Assembly: GCF_004359515.1 (NCBI RefSeq)
Contig: NZ_SCWD01000005.1
Location: forward strand, 1 to 64,000
From: Macrococcus carouselicus
GTDB taxonomy: Bacteria > Bacillota > Bacilli > Staphylococcales > Staphylococcaceae
Length of the DNA stretch: 64,000 nucleotides
Direction of reading: 5' to 3'
In this document: positions 1-9,374 of the stretch, in pieces
Layout of the letters: every line of letters begins with the position of its first letter
How positions within the stretch are numbered: the first letter of the stretch is position 1
The notes under the pieces: model-generated
Databases searched by the model: none
What the model saw: only the letters and a program-made list of their open reading frames with translations
Told to the model about the DNA's origin: nothing
Made by a program: the position numbers and the translations under genes

Positions 1-70
1 ATTAAATCTAGACTGAACTGGATGAGCCCGGTAGGGTTCAGAGAGAAAACTCTAAGTTTGAAAACTGCAT

Positions 71-103
71 AAAAAAAGGAATGGATTTCTCCATTCCAAA
101 AAA
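71..103. terminator. Terminator after the Bax-inhibitor-1 gene
   Basis: An 8-bp perfect stem (GGAATGGA at 78-85, TCCATTCC at 90-97) is flanked by A-runs on the left and right, so it can work on the minus strand just past the stop at 139. Nothing else is recognisable in bases 1-138. Confidence 0.75.
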
Positions 104-138
104 GTCTAACTTTCGGGGGTCACTTCACGACGCCGCTC

Positions 139-768
139 CTAGTCTTTCAGAATGCTTGCCAGTCTGAGAATATCCATGATGATATTCAGCAGATTGATGA
201 ACAAGTTGAAGCCCATCTCACGAGGTGAGAAATTGCCTTGCTTCATACGGTTGAAATCATAAATGGTATACAGCAGAAAAATAGCGAGACCTGCAACTGT
301 GATTACTAAGTGGAACATCGGCATCTGAATAAAGAAGCCGAGAATACTGGCAAAGATAAGAGCGATCAGTGCCGGAAATAGGAGGCGGCCGAGACCGGAT
401 GCATCACCAATCACAAAGTAGCCGAGGAAACCGAATGCGAAGAAAGCTGCAATCGCAAGACCCACGTTCTGATAGAAGGCAGTTGTGCCAAGGTCACTTA
501 AATAGTACATAAATGACGCATAACTCACAACTCCCAGCAGAAATGCAAGGACATTCGCAATCAGCGCACTGAACTTGCGAGAAGACTTCACAAAGAGCGA
601 AATCAGCACGATTGCCATGATCAGCACAGAAATCGGCATTCTCATCGCCGCAGGTATAAACTGACCTGCGAACGTCCCGATGCCGAAAATCACCCAGTAA
701 TACATAAAATATAACCATGCCTGACGAACCTGACCGGAGCGTGAGACAGAAGTAGATTGATAGTTCAT
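139..768 (-). CDS. Bax inhibitor-1 / YetJ-like membrane protein
   Basis: A 209-residue, almost wholly hydrophobic protein with about seven membrane segments. The C-terminal end carries the family pattern of a transmembrane segment followed by YTIYDFNRMKQG and then a final amphipathic helix with LFINLLNIIMDIL, as in bacterial BI-1 (YetJ/YccA) proteins. YetJ of Bacillus is a pH-sensitive calcium leak channel in the cytoplasmic membrane; that function is inferred here from family only. The start is supported by AGAGGG about 8 bases upstream. It is transcribed alone, with its own terminator. Confidence 0.85.
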   Translation of the reverse strand: MNYQSTSVSRSGQVRQAWLYFMYYWVIFGIGTFAGQFIPAAMRMPISVLIMAIVLISLFVKSSRKFSALIANVLAFLLGVVSYASFMYYLSDLGTTAFYQNVGLAIAAFFAFGFLGYFVIGDASGLGRLLFPALIALIFASILGFFIQMPMFHLVITVAGLAIFLLYTIYDFNRMKQGNFSPREMGFNLFINLLNIIMDILRLASILKD

Positions 769-829
769 TCAAAAACCCTCTTTTAATAAAATGTGTAACA
801 GGATTCATATTACACGATCCACCAGGAAA

Positions 830-2359
830 TTACAATGAATTAGGCCGCCGCTGAAAGTCAGCGATACGTGTGTACTGAGCCGTCAGCGATTGTGAGATAT
901 CAATATATATCGGCAGTATTTCCCGGTAGATATTCACGTGTGCCTGATCAGGCGTATGATGGTGCGATTCTCCCACTAATTCAGTGACATGTGTGAAATC
1001 AGGCTTCATTCCAAGTGCATACTGGCCAAGTATAACCGCTCCCAGACAGGAACTCTCGAAACTTTCAGGTATAGTCAGTTCCTCTTCGAAAATATCCGCC
1101 ATCATCTGACGCCAAAGCGCACTCCGCGAGAAGCCGCCTGTCGCCTTCAGTGATTTCACCGGACCATCCATCAGTACGTTCAGAGCGATGAAGACAGTAT
1201 AAAGGTTGTATATGACGCCTTCCAGTGCTGCCCGGATCATATGGGCCTTGCCATGGGATAATGTCAGTCCGATATAGGAACCACGGACATCCGCATTCCA
1301 TAAGGGGGCCCGTTCACCGGCCAGATAAGGATGGAATATCAGTCCATTGCTGGCAGGGGGAACAAGTTCAGCAATCTTCATCAGTACGTCATAGCTATCA
1401 ATTCCCAGCTGCTTCGCTGTCTCTATTTCACTCGCAGCAAATTCATCCCGGATCCAGCGCAGTACGACGCCGCCGTTATTGACCGGACCCCCAATCACCC
1501 ATTTGTCGTGAGTCAGCGCATAGCAGAAGAGACGACCTTCCTGATCAGTGCGCGGCTCATCGACAACAGTCCGGATTGCCCCGCTCGTACCGATTGTCAC
1601 CGCCACTTCTCCCGGTCTGAAAGCATCGACACCGAGATTGCTGAGAACGCCATCTGACGCGCCGATGACAACAGGTGTGCCTGGACTGATACCGAGACGC
1701 TTCGCTATATCAGGTCTCATATCTGTGTAGTAAGCAGTCGTATCCACCGCCTCGGACAACTGATTCATGCTGATACCTAACTCTTCCATCAACGCATCAT
1801 CAAACTTCAGCTCGTGAATATTGAAAAGACCCGTTGCTGAGGCAATCGAATAATCCACTACATAGCGGCCGAAGAACCGATAGAAGATATATTCTTTAAT
1901 CCCGATAAATTTATAGGTCCGTTCAAAGAGATCCGGCTCCTCATTTTTCAGCCAGATGATTTTCGTCAGCGGACTCATAGGATGAATCGGGGTGCCTGTC
2001 TTCTCGTAGATAGTCTGACCATGTTCTGTGTCACTGAGTTCCTTCGCATAATGCTGACTGCGGTTATCAGCCCAAGTCATACTTTCAGAAAGCCGCTCAT
2101 GATTCTCATCCATCAGAATCAGACTGTGCATCGCGCTTGAAAAACTTATAAAAGCGATATTCTCTTTATCCGTACTCGCAGCGACTCGACTGATAGAACC
2201 AATAACCGCCTCAAATATTTCATCAGGATTCTGTTCTGCTCTATCACCATCCGTATGAAGCGGATATTCAACGTGATGAGTTGCTTTGACCTGGCCTGCC
2301 TTATCATATAGAACTGCCTTCGTACTCGTTGTCCCAATATCGACGCCTATCATATCCAT
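830..2359 (-). CDS. gntK: Gluconokinase, FGGY carbohydrate kinase family
   Basis: A 509-residue FGGY kinase that should phosphorylate D-gluconate to 6-phosphogluconate in the cytoplasm, feeding the pentose phosphate pathway. The N-terminal phosphate-binding motif DIGTTSTKAV is at residues 6-15, and the second ATPase domain has TIGTSGAIR and ATGGFSRS, both typical of the family; length is normal. The start follows AAGGAG with 8 bases spacing. No gntR or gntP neighbour is present, which is unusual because these normally form an operon. Thirteen bases upstream ends a small ORF (2372-2542), suggesting coupled translation. Gluconate rather than xylulose or another sugar as substrate is inferred from overall resemblance. 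Confidence 0.85.
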   Translation of the reverse strand: MDMIGVDIGTTSTKAVLYDKAGQVKATHHVEYPLHTDGDRAEQNPDEIFEAVIGSISRVAASTDKENIAFISFSSAMHSLILMDENHERLSESMTWADNRSQHYAKELSDTEHGQTIYEKTGTPIHPMSPLTKIIWLKNEEPDLFERTYKFIGIKEYIFYRFFGRYVVDYSIASATGLFNIHELKFDDALMEELGISMNQLSEAVDTTAYYTDMRPDIAKRLGISPGTPVVIGASDGVLSNLGVDAFRPGEVAVTIGTSGAIRTVVDEPRTDQEGRLFCYALTHDKWVIGGPVNNGGVVLRWIRDEFAASEIETAKQLGIDSYDVLMKIAELVPPASNGLIFHPYLAGERAPLWNADVRGSYIGLTLSHGKAHMIRAALEGVIYNLYTVFIALNVLMDGPVKSLKATGGFSRSALWRQMMADIFEEELTIPESFESSCLGAVILGQYALGMKPDFTHVTELVGESHHHTPDQAHVNIYREILPIYIDISQSLTAQYTRIADFQRRPNSL

Positions 2360-2371
2360 ATCATCATCTCC

Positions 2372-2542
2372 TTACCTTTCAATAATGGGCAGTAGTTCTT
2401 CTATATCCTGATGAAATTCATGCTGACCTTGTGTCTTCGTAATCGTGTTCAGCTTTCTGAGCTGCTCTCTCCAGCATATCTGATGGTGGATTGCTGCCTG
2501 AAGCTGCTCACTGGCACTATGGATGAAAAGTACATGTTTCAT
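2372..2542 (-). CDS. Small unknown ORF upstream of gntK (56 aa)
   Basis: A 56-residue reading frame starting MKHVLFIHSASEQ and ending ELLPIIER, preceded by GGAGG with about 7 bases spacing (an in-frame ATG at 2548 is too close to that site). The first ten residues resemble the start of alpha/beta hydrolases, and the rest is helical and charged, so it could be a remnant of a hydrolase gene or a genuine small protein. Its stop lies 13 bases before the gluconokinase start. No function is assigned. Confidence 0.45.
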   Translation of the reverse strand: MKHVLFIHSASEQLQAAIHHQICWREQLRKLNTITKTQGQHEFHQDIEELLPIIER

Positions 2543-2546
2543 CTTC

Positions 2547-2578
2547 ATTCCTCCTATATAAAATTCCTCCTATATAAA
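2547..2578. repeat. Perfect 16-bp tandem duplication containing a ribosome binding site
   Basis: The unit attcctcctatataaa occurs at 2547-2562 and again, identically, at 2563-2578. On the minus strand each unit contains TATATAGGAGGAAT, so the Shine-Dalgarno sequence before the small ORF is duplicated. Confidence 0.9.
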
Positions 2579-2610
2579 AAAGGTAAACTCATAATAAGTT
2601 TACCCTTTTT
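2576..2610 (-). terminator. Terminator of the Pit/DUF47 operon
   Basis: Minus-strand GGTAAACTT...GAGTTTACC type hairpin with an A-run before and a T-run after it, placed directly past the Pit stop codon at 2617. Confidence 0.75.
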
Positions 2611-2616
2611 AAAAAA

Positions 2617-3615
2617 TTATAAAAATAGATTCAGTATGAAGTAACTTGCCGCTGCAATCAAAGCTGAGATCGGGAGTGTAATCACCCAGGTCACAACCAT
2701 GCGCTGGGCAGTTGTCCATTTCACACCTTTTACTCGATGTGAGGATCCGACGCCGAGAATGGATGACGAGACGACATGCGTCGTCGATACCGGCAGATGG
2801 ATATGCGTCGCACCGAAGATAATAAGTGCAGAACTGAGGTCAGCTGCCACGCCGTTCGCCGGACGTATCTTCATGATATTACCGCCGACTGTCTTGATGA
2901 TTCTCCAGCCACCGACTGCTGTCCCAAGCCCCATTGCAGTGGCGCAGGCCACCTGTACCCAGTGCTGGATATCTGTGCCAGTCTGCAGTCCTGCTGAGAT
3001 AAGCGCCATCGTAATGATACCCATCGCTTTTTGCGCATCGTTTGTTCCATGTGAGAATGCCTGCAGCGCTGCCGTCAGAATCTGCAGGAATCTGAAATTC
3101 CGATTGGTCTTCGTCAGGTTACTGTTCTTGAAGACCACCTTGAAGAAGGAGTAGATGACGAAACCGACACCGAATGCGAGTAACGGTGAAATGATCAGCG
3201 CCATAATAATTTTGATGAAACCACTGTAATGGAGAACCCCGAAACCTGCTGAAGCAATTGCGGCACCTGCTACAGATCCAATCAATGCATGAGAAGATGA
3301 ACTCGGGATACCGTAGTACCAGGTCACAAGATTCCAGATGATTGCTGCCAGCAGAGCTGCCAGAATTACGACTGAACCATTCTTCAGTGTGAACGGATCG
3401 ACGATATCCTTCGTCAGCGTCTTAGCGACACCTGTTGACCATAATGCACCGACAAAGTTCAGTACTGCCGCCATCAGAATCGCATGACGAGGTTTAAGGG
3501 CTTTTGTTGATACGGCAGTTGCTATGGCATTCGCCGTATCATGAAACCCGTTGATGAAATCAAAAACAAGCGCAAAAACAACGACCGCAATCGTAATAAT
3601 CAGAATAGTATCCAT
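2617..3615 (-). CDS. pit: Low-affinity inorganic phosphate transporter, Pit family
   Basis: A 332-residue membrane protein of the PiT family (cation:phosphate symport across the cytoplasmic membrane). Both family signature repeats are visible: GFHDTANAIATAVST near the N terminus and SHGTNDAQKAMGIITMAL in the second half, in inverted orientation within the membrane. The second of two adjacent ATGs is chosen because it is 6 bases from AGGAG; that Shine-Dalgarno overlaps the stop codon of the upstream DUF47 gene, so the two are almost certainly co-translated. Length is typical of Gram-positive Pit proteins. Confidence 0.93.
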   Translation of the reverse strand: MDTILIITIAVVVFALVFDFINGFHDTANAIATAVSTKALKPRHAILMAAVLNFVGALWSTGVAKTLTKDIVDPFTLKNGSVVILAALLAAIIWNLVTWYYGIPSSSSHALIGSVAGAAIASAGFGVLHYSGFIKIIMALIISPLLAFGVGFVIYSFFKVVFKNSNLTKTNRNFRFLQILTAALQAFSHGTNDAQKAMGIITMALISAGLQTGTDIQHWVQVACATAMGLGTAVGGWRIIKTVGGNIMKIRPANGVAADLSSALIIFGATHIHLPVSTTHVVSSSILGVGSSHRVKGVKWTTAQRMVVTWVITLPISALIAAASYFILNLFL

Positions 3616-3624
3616 CATTATCTC

Positions 3625-4242
3625 CTAACTGTTTTTCATAATGATAGAATCAAGATTATTCGCTACTGTCTGACACTTGTTCGCAATGCTCTCAAGCGAC
3701 TGATAGATATCCTTAATCTTCATGATTGTCACCGGTTCTGTTTCCACAGATAGAATATGTTTAATAGACTGACGCAGAATATTGTCGCAAGTTGTCTCAT
3801 GATCTCTGATATTCATAGAATGCACACGGATATGAGAAAACTTCTTGCCGTCGATCAGATCGACTGCCATTTTAATTTCATCTGTACAGGCCTGAATATT
3901 TTTCACAAACTCACCCATAAAGTCATCTGAATATTCGATGGAATACATCTCAAACATTGCAGATGTTTCCTCCATACCATCCAGCACATCATCAATCGCA
4001 TTGCCGAGCGCCAGAATATCTTCCCGCTCAATAGGTGTGATGAACGTCTGATTCAGATCAGAAATCATCTGCTGCATTAAATCATCACCATTTTTTTCAT
4101 ATGACTTGATATTATCCGCATACTTTTTCAGATCAAACGCGTTATGGAATGACATATCTCCAAAAACGAGGGATGCTCGCTTCAGATTTTCCGCCATATC
4201 CTCAAGCTGCACGATAAATTTGTCTTTCTTCTTATTAAACAT
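3625..4242 (-). CDS. DUF47 family protein, partner of Pit phosphate transporter
   Basis: A 205-residue cytoplasmic helical protein of the DUF47 (PhoU-like, YkaA/PitR) family, which is nearly always encoded just before a pit gene and is thought to modulate phosphate uptake. The N-terminal FNKKKDKFIVQLEDMAENL and the central IDDVLDGMEETSAMFEMY are characteristic; the fold is expected to be a PhoU-type helical bundle. The start is fixed by AGGAGG 7 bases upstream of the ATG at 4242; an in-frame ATG 42 bases further upstream has no such site. It ends 10 bases before the Pit start. Confidence 0.9.
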   Translation of the reverse strand: MFNKKKDKFIVQLEDMAENLKRASLVFGDMSFHNAFDLKKYADNIKSYEKNGDDLMQQMISDLNQTFITPIEREDILALGNAIDDVLDGMEETSAMFEMYSIEYSDDFMGEFVKNIQACTDEIKMAVDLIDGKKFSHIRVHSMNIRDHETTCDNILRQSIKHILSVETEPVTIMKIKDIYQSLESIANKCQTVANNLDSIIMKNS

Positions 4243-4388
4243 GTAAAGCCTCCTGGCAATCCTGAAATATAACATTGATACCATTTAGTTTAATGCAAAA
4301 TATAGAGAAACGATAGTCCTTTTGTAAAGTTTACGTAAATATCATTTACATAATATTAACTTTTTAAATTTTATGTGATGAATTAACA

Positions 4389-4427
4389 AAAAAGAGTCTG
4401 TCTCTACTAGACAAACTCCCTCTTTTT
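4389..4427 (-). terminator. Terminator downstream of the 4436-5326 gene
   Basis: Imperfect hairpin GAGTTTGTCT / AGACAGACTC on the minus strand followed by a run of seven T; an A/T-rich left flank of the reverse orientation is also present. It sits just past the stop codon at 4436. Confidence 0.75.
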
Positions 4428-4435
4428 CGTCACTA

Positions 4436-5326
4436 TTATTTTTCTTTGAGCCGCTGTTCCTCATTGAACTTCTCAATACGCATATCCACTTCGAAAATAC
4501 GCATAGTCAGTGCATGAAAAGGTGCCTGTAGCAGCTGATAGAACAACCAGGAACGGGCCGGCTCATAATGGTGGATACAGACCATGATCTCCTCTGTACC
4601 GAGCATTCTTCTGAACTCGAGAAGACCGGTCTGAAGGTCGCTGACTTTGGCAAGCGTCCCCCCCTTAATCTCAAATATCTGACGGTCATTATCCTGCAAA
4701 TCCGTTGTTCGCTTTAACTTGATCAGGTCCAGTTTAGCACCTTGCAGAATATAATCCTCGTCCTCTACCGCCACATTGGACAGTCCAGGTAGGACGTTCT
4801 TGTAATATTCAAAGTAATACGCAGTGAATTTCTCTAACGACCAGGATACGGGTATCTCAAATCTTCTGATGATACGCACATCATCTGTACGCGCACTCTG
4901 GAAGCGGGCAAGCATTCCTTTACGTTTGATTTTGGTCTGGGGCGTCCGGACCGGAGTCTGATAGCTGTTCAGGATTTTCAACGTCTCTGCGTCCTCAGCA
5001 GCGCCGGTCACATAGATGATTTCCTTTACACCGGCCTCCTCAGCTGCACGTCCATAGTTATCTGCCGCGAGCGCATTCATATCACTGAAGTTCGCTTCCA
5101 TCGTCTTTGAGGAACGCTTTGTCGGATCCAGGAAATAGACCGCGATGTCAATATCCTTCATCACACGCATCACGTCTGTCAGACTGAAGATATCCCCTTT
5201 AGCCCATGTGATATCTTCATATTCCTGTTCATACTGTGATAAGACGACCAGTTCATTTTCACTTTTTAATGACTCGTAAAGATTTTTACCGATATAACCA
5301 CTGACACCCGTTAATAATACACGCAT
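4436..5326 (-). CDS. NAD(P)-binding atypical SDR protein, short paralogue
   Basis: A 296-residue protein with an N-terminal Rossmann motif TGVSGYIGKNL (residues 6-16), then a C-terminal region ending in EFRRMLGTEEIMVCIHHYEP and a membrane-like helix. The whole C-terminal third aligns by eye with the 481-residue protein at 12144-13589, but the roughly 180-residue middle of that protein (completing the Rossmann/substrate domain and the following linker) is reduced to a short stretch here. It may therefore be a deleted paralogue with lost or changed catalytic activity. Start chosen at the second ATG, 7 bases from GGAGG. Substrate unknown. Confidence 0.75.
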   Translation of the reverse strand: MRVLLTGVSGYIGKNLYESLKSENELVVLSQYEQEYEDITWAKGDIFSLTDVMRVMKDIDIAVYFLDPTKRSSKTMEANFSDMNALAADNYGRAAEEAGVKEIIYVTGAAEDAETLKILNSYQTPVRTPQTKIKRKGMLARFQSARTDDVRIIRRFEIPVSWSLEKFTAYYFEYYKNVLPGLSNVAVEDEDYILQGAKLDLIKLKRTTDLQDNDRQIFEIKGGTLAKVSDLQTGLLEFRRMLGTEEIMVCIHHYEPARSWLFYQLLQAPFHALTMRIFEVDMRIEKFNEEQRLKEK

Positions 5327-5381
5327 CATTCTGCCTCCGTTCTTTAATCTTCATTCTAGCATTTACCCTTTTTGACCACAA

Positions 5382-5412
5382 AAAATACAGAGGGTTACCT
5401 CTGTATTTCAAG
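5382..5412 (-). terminator. Terminator of the ykvI-like gene
   Basis: Perfect 11-bp stem AAATACAGAGG (5383-5393) with CCTCTGTATTT (5398-5408) and a T-rich tail on the minus strand, directly past the stop codon at 5414. Confidence 0.8.
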
Positions 5413-5413
5413 A

Positions 5414-6487
5414 TTATGCGATATGTTTTTTGCCGCGCTGTTTACGCAGGAAATATTTGACTGTGATACCAATACATAGTGCCAGGCCCACGTAACCGAT
5501 AATCGGATAAATTACATCGACTAGTTCAACGAACCCGACAAAGCTCAGACCATAGCCGATAATCATTGAACCAAATAATAATAATTTATAGTTTCTTGAA
5601 TAAGGTTCCGTGAAACGTGCGACGAATGAATACATCAAACCGACAATAGTATTATAGATGACCAGCAGCATGATGATACTCAGCGCGAAACTCACTGCCG
5701 GGTGAATCATACGTCCTAGCAGAATCGTTGGAATAGCTGCTTCATTGACTTTATCAAGTTCAGCTAACAGCCCTGAGTTTACCATTAGAATCAGTACCAG
5801 CAGTAACAGCCCACCCATTAATCCTCCGCGACCTGCGACTACTTTATGACTCGCATCACCACCGATGGCTGCCATCATACTGAACGCTGTTGAGAATGCA
5901 AGTGCGCCGTACAGAATACCATCCCACCACCATAGATGTGAAGATTGTCTTGATGTATCGATATGATCATTCACTTCATTGAATGACAATGAGCCATTAA
6001 AGAAGAAGTAGACCGCAATAATAGTGACGACTGCTATCAGAAACGGTGTCACCATTCCCAGTGCACTCACAATTTTATTAAAGTCCATCAGCAGGGTTAA
6101 GCTGACCGCGAGCATCATCAAGAGTGAACCTAGCCATACCGGAATACCGAAACTTTCATGCGCGGCACTCCCTGCACCTGCTATCATCACAACTGCGAAG
6201 GCATAAAGGAAAAATATTAATAAATAGTCGATGATTTTTCCAAATCTTTCACCAAATAGGTAATGAATTGCACTGACATGATCTTCTGACTCAAGTGCGT
6301 TACCGATCTTCGAAATCTGACGTCCGAAGAAAGTCAGCATCAATCCTGCTATCAGAATCGAGAGGTAGCTGTAAGTACCGTAGTTCGTGAAAAACTTCAA
6401 AACTTCCTGACCCGTTGAAAACCCTGCTCCTACTACTACACCGACATAAGCCGATCCAATTTTAACTGCTTCAGTGTTCTTTGACAC
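5414..6487 (-). CDS. YkvI family membrane protein, APC-superfamily transporter
   Basis: A 357-residue polytopic membrane protein with about ten hydrophobic segments. The first helix carries IGSAYVGVVVGAGFSTGQE, the glycine-rich unwound-helix motif typical of YkvI and related amino acid:cation symporters. Substrate is not known. The start codon is GTG at 6487, supported by AGGAGGAG five bases upstream. It is a monocistronic unit with its own terminator, and it is divergent from the DUF1149 gene. Confidence 0.82.
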   Translation of the reverse strand: MSKNTEAVKIGSAYVGVVVGAGFSTGQEVLKFFTNYGTYSYLSILIAGLMLTFFGRQISKIGNALESEDHVSAIHYLFGERFGKIIDYLLIFFLYAFAVVMIAGAGSAAHESFGIPVWLGSLLMMLAVSLTLLMDFNKIVSALGMVTPFLIAVVTIIAVYFFFNGSLSFNEVNDHIDTSRQSSHLWWWDGILYGALAFSTAFSMMAAIGGDASHKVVAGRGGLMGGLLLLVLILMVNSGLLAELDKVNEAAIPTILLGRMIHPAVSFALSIIMLLVIYNTIVGLMYSFVARFTEPYSRNYKLLLFGSMIIGYGLSFVGFVELVDVIYPIIGYVGLALCIGITVKYFLRKQRGKKHIA

Positions 6488-6579
6488 TTCATCTCCTCCT
6501 AAAAATATGGTACGTGTTCAGACACGATTTTTATTATACCCCTCTCGCAATAGGTTAAACATTTCACATTCTTTTAGGT

Positions 6580-6585
6580 TATAAT
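6580..6585 (+). promoter_or_regulatory. Minus-10 element of the DUF1149 gene
   Basis: TATAAT at 6580-6585 lies 31 bases before the TTG start at 6617. A matching minus-35 hexamer is not clear. Confidence 0.5.
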
Positions 6586-6616
6586 AGAAGGGAGTAAATC
6601 TGAGAGGAGCATTATT

Positions 6617-6991
6617 TTGGACCTACACAAACAAGTTGTACATATGCACTTAAAGGAACTGCACGTCCGTGATTTCGAACAGTCGTCAGCTGATATCACA
6701 AAAATGCATCGCATCGATATTGAACAGCATCCACAGGATCCGGAAGTCTTTGAGTTCACCCTTAACTTCATGTTCGGCCACTTCGGTACACAGGTGGACG
6801 GCGTCATACAGGCGACCATCATCGCTAAAAGTGAGAATCCGCAAGCCGATGTCTACCAGGAACTGTTAAGCGACGAGAAGATGTATGCAGTCCCTCTGTT
6901 CTCAAAAGCATCTGCCATCATCACTAAAGTAACAGAAGACCGTGGGATGTTCCCGGTTATCGTCCCTGTAGAAATGTGGCTTGAAGATTAA
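6617..6991 (+). CDS. DUF1149 family protein
   Basis: A 124-residue cytoplasmic protein whose length and sequence pattern (HMHLKELHVRDF, then FEFTLNFMFGHFGTQVDGVIQATIIAKSE) fit the DUF1149 family of Firmicutes, which has a SecB-like fold in solved members; no biological role is established. The start codon is TTG, chosen because GAGAGGAG lies 7 bases upstream; an ATG at 6644 lacks such a site. It is transcribed alone, towards a terminator shared with the convergent gene at 7020. Confidence 0.78.
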   Translation: MDLHKQVVHMHLKELHVRDFEQSSADITKMHRIDIEQHPQDPEVFEFTLNFMFGHFGTQVDGVIQATIIAKSENPQADVYQELLSDEKMYAVPLFSKASAIITKVTEDRGMFPVIVPVEMWLED

Positions 6992-7021
6992 AAAAAATCC
7001 CCGGCTGCCGTCCGGGGATTT
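6991..7021. terminator. Bidirectional terminator between convergent genes
   Basis: ATCCCCGG (6997-7004) pairs perfectly with CCGGGGAT (7012-7019), with A-run to the left and T-rich right flank. Confidence 0.85.
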
Positions 7022-7517
7022 ATGCGTTTCTGATAGAGTCGAGGTCACTGATATCCACTACACCGGCATCCATTTCCTTGACTGCCTTCTTCATCAGCTC
7101 ACGTGCAATCTTGTTCTGGGCATCCAGCTTCAGTATCTGTTTAGCCACCTGATAAGCCTGTCTATCCGTCAGTGCAGGCTCCGGCACCGTATAGAGGAAG
7201 AGCAGCTGCAGGAGACTCTTCACTTCCCTGGAGCCTGTCAGCTGAACAGAGCGTTCTGCGTGATAATAAGCCGCTTTAAACGCATCCGTCAGATCGCTTA
7301 ATGGATACACCAGCAGCAGAAACGCAAGGTCGTGCAGTTCTGCCGTCTCATTCAGCTTCATCTCTTCAATGATGAACGTATAGAAAAGAATAGATTCAGT
7401 GTTCTGAGCCGCACTGATAAATGCTTCCTCAAATTCCATGAAATCATGTTCGGTCATCAACTGCCTGACACGTTCAAACTCACCATCCAGAATAAGAACT
7501 TCAATTTGCTCTCTCAA
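7020..7517 (-). CDS. Hypothetical helical protein (165 aa)
   Basis: Not recognised. A 165-residue, leucine- and alanine-rich, apparently all-helical cytoplasmic protein without membrane segments; the region YHAERSVQLTGSREVKSLL and ALTDRQAYQVAKQILKLDAQN suggests TPR-like helix pairs. The start codon is TTG, supported by GGAGG with 8 bases spacing (AAGGAGGATCATCAATTG). It stands alone, convergent with DUF1149. Confidence 0.7.
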   Translation of the reverse strand: MREQIEVLILDGEFERVRQLMTEHDFMEFEEAFISAAQNTESILFYTFIIEEMKLNETAELHDLAFLLLVYPLSDLTDAFKAAYYHAERSVQLTGSREVKSLLQLLFLYTVPEPALTDRQAYQVAKQILKLDAQNKIARELMKKAVKEMDAGVVDISDLDSIRNA

Positions 7518-7579
7518 TTGATGATCCTCCTTAACTTCTTCAGCATTTCTATTGTAGCATGTTCTACTCTATACACCCA

Positions 7580-8716
7580 CTACTTTAAATAAGTTATTTT
7601 TCTCCATACATATTCCAGCGGTCCTTGTTCAAAGCGCTTGAAATATATAAGCGCAGTCAGCACCAGCAGACCATAGATAAGGACTGCAATGGCATATGTC
7701 GCTGCTAGATTCAGCTTGCCATAAAGACTGAAACCGTAGGTAATCATAAACATCAGCACGCTCTGCAGGATATAAGTAGTGAAACTCATACGGCCCAGAA
7801 GACTGACTGGCTGCGTCAGATTTCTGAAGGAAGCATGTTCACTGAGCCTGATGATCAGCAGCATGTAGCCCGCAGCAACAAGTACGCCGCCGATATAACC
7901 ACCGACTGCATCTGCACTGTAACGTGCATAGAAGATAAGCGGCAGAGATTTCAGAGCGAGGCCTGTGACGAGCAGCAGGAATGCCGCTCTATTATAGCGA
8001 CTCTGCTGCGCAATCGCCTCAAACCAGCCACTCCTGCGTGCATAACTTCCCATCAGCATCAAAGGCAGCAGACTCGTTAACCTGAAGAAGAGACCTTCTA
8101 GATCAGTGACAAAGAAAAACTGAAAGAAATGATGCATGTTAAGTGCAATAATCTCTGAGCCGTCACGACTGTTAAAGATATGCATCACCTGTTCGGCACG
8201 CTGCACATCAGTCACGATATAGTCATAACGCGGTAGCTGCAGACCATTGATAACGAATGGCACAATATGATTCATGACATAATAGCAGAGCAGAATAATG
8301 CTTGTCATCACGCTGAATACTTTATCTACAAAAAGCAGCGGTGCCCCGAACAGCATGACCAGCGCATAAGTCTGCAGAATATCACCTGAGAAGATGAACA
8401 TACCATGCAACATGCCGAATACGAAAAGTGCCAGCAGACGGCGAATGATAATAGGTCTGAAATCATCTCCGCGCCGGTCTGCACTCTCTTTCATCATCGT
8501 GAGCCCATAACCGAATAAAAATGCGAAGATCGGATAAAACGACTGCTTGATAAAAAGAACATCAATAGAATAAAGCACTCTGTTCCAGCCATGCTGAAAC
8601 ATGATAAAGGGATCAAGATGAAAAGTATCATGCGTGAAACCTACTATATTCATCAGGATGATACCAAACAGACTGAACCCTCTTAAAGCGTCCAGACTGT
8701 ATATGCGCTGCCTCAT
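7580..8716 (-). CDS. DUF418 family membrane protein
   Basis: A 378-residue polytopic protein beginning [24 protein letters not shown], the signature start of DUF418 proteins, with an acyltransferase-3-like membrane topology of about ten segments and the C-terminal [13 protein letters not shown] that closes the family domain. Function of DUF418 is not established. Its start overlaps the end of the phnA gene by 4 bases, placing it at the end of a minus-strand cluster running from the ElaA-type acetyltransferase. Confidence 0.85.
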   Translation of the reverse strand: MRQRIYSLDALRGFSLFGIILMNIVGFTHDTFHLDPFIMFQHGWNRVLYSIDVLFIKQSFYPIFAFLFGYGLTMMKESADRRGDDFRPIIIRRLLALFVFGMLHGMFIFSGDILQTYALVMLFGAPLLFVDKVFSVMTSIILLCYYVMNHIVPFVINGLQLPRYDYIVTDVQRAEQVMHIFNSRDGSEIIALNMHHFFQFFFVTDLEGLFFRLTSLLPLMLMGSYARRSGWFEAIAQQSRYNRAAFLLLVTGLALKSLPLIFYARYSADAVGGYIGGVLVAAGYMLLIIRLSEHASFRNLTQPVSLLGRMSFTTYILQSVLMFMITYGFSLYGKLNLAATYAIAVLIYGLLVLTALIYFKRFEQGPLEYVWRKITYLK

Positions 8717-9048
8717 ATTTTCTTGACGACTGATGACTTAAGACCAATCTGACCGAAACCATCAATCTTGCAGTCAATATCATGACCATCCTCAGGATCG
8801 ACCAGTCTGATATTCTTTACTTTTGTACCCTGTTTGATGACTGACGATGCACCCTTTACTTTTAAATCTTTAACGACTGTAACAGTATCACCGTCTGTCA
8901 GTTCGTTGCCGTTAGCATCCTTGATAACGACCCGTTCTTCCTCTTCAGGATTTTGCGGCCACTCATAGGCACACATCGGACAGACATAATTCAGTCCATC
9001 TTCGTAAGTATATTCAGCCTCACACTTAGGGCATGCTGGAATTATCAT
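8713..9048 (-). CDS. phnA: PhnA/YjdM family zinc-ribbon protein
   Basis: A 111-residue protein with an N-terminal zinc ribbon (CPKC at residues 6-9 and CPMC at 23-26) followed by the PhnA domain with [20 protein letters not shown] and the terminal [13 protein letters not shown]. Despite the name, the family is not clearly involved in phosphonate use; no phn operon is nearby. It overlaps the DUF418 gene by 4 bases and the CHY-zinc-finger gene by 4 bases, so all are co-transcribed. Confidence 0.92.
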   Translation of the reverse strand: MIIPACPKCEAEYTYEDGLNYVCPMCAYEWPQNPEEEERVVIKDANGNELTDGDTVTVVKDLKVKGASSVIKQGTKVKNIRLVDPEDGHDIDCKIDGFGQIGLKSSVVKKI

Positions 9049-9374
9049 TTTTCTTCTCCTTCAGTTTTAAAATAAATAGGGTAATGCTTACTGCAGCCTT
9101 CATTAAAACATGCCGCACAGGCCGGACAGCTCTTAGCTTTCATATATTCACTGATCGCGAGTTCATACTGGCAGCTGCCGCATAGAACCGCTTTCGTATC
9201 AAACTGTTCAAGGGGCCAGCGTTCAATGTCATGGTCTTCTGCATCATTATGACACTGATAACACGGATAGTAGTGTCCACAGCATTTGAACTTTATCGCT
9301 ATAATATCCAGTTCGCTATGATAGTGGATACAGCGTGTTTCATGATCGACTACCGCTCCTTTCACCTCAATCAT
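9045..9374 (-). CDS. CHY-type zinc finger protein
   Basis: A 109-residue protein full of paired Cys/His: [44 protein letters not shown]. This is the CHY zinc finger arrangement, also found in a Staphylococcus family of about the same size; role unknown, probably a zinc-binding helper. The ATG at 9374 overlaps the Ogt stop codon region (ATGATTGAG), and a GAAGGG site lies about 10 bases upstream; an in-frame TTG six codons earlier is the less likely start. Confidence 0.82.
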   Translation of the reverse strand: MIEVKGAVVDHETRCIHYHSELDIIAIKFKCCGHYYPCYQCHNDAEDHDIERWPLEQFDTKAVLCGSCQYELAISEYMKAKSCPACAACFNEGCSKHYPIYFKTEGEEK

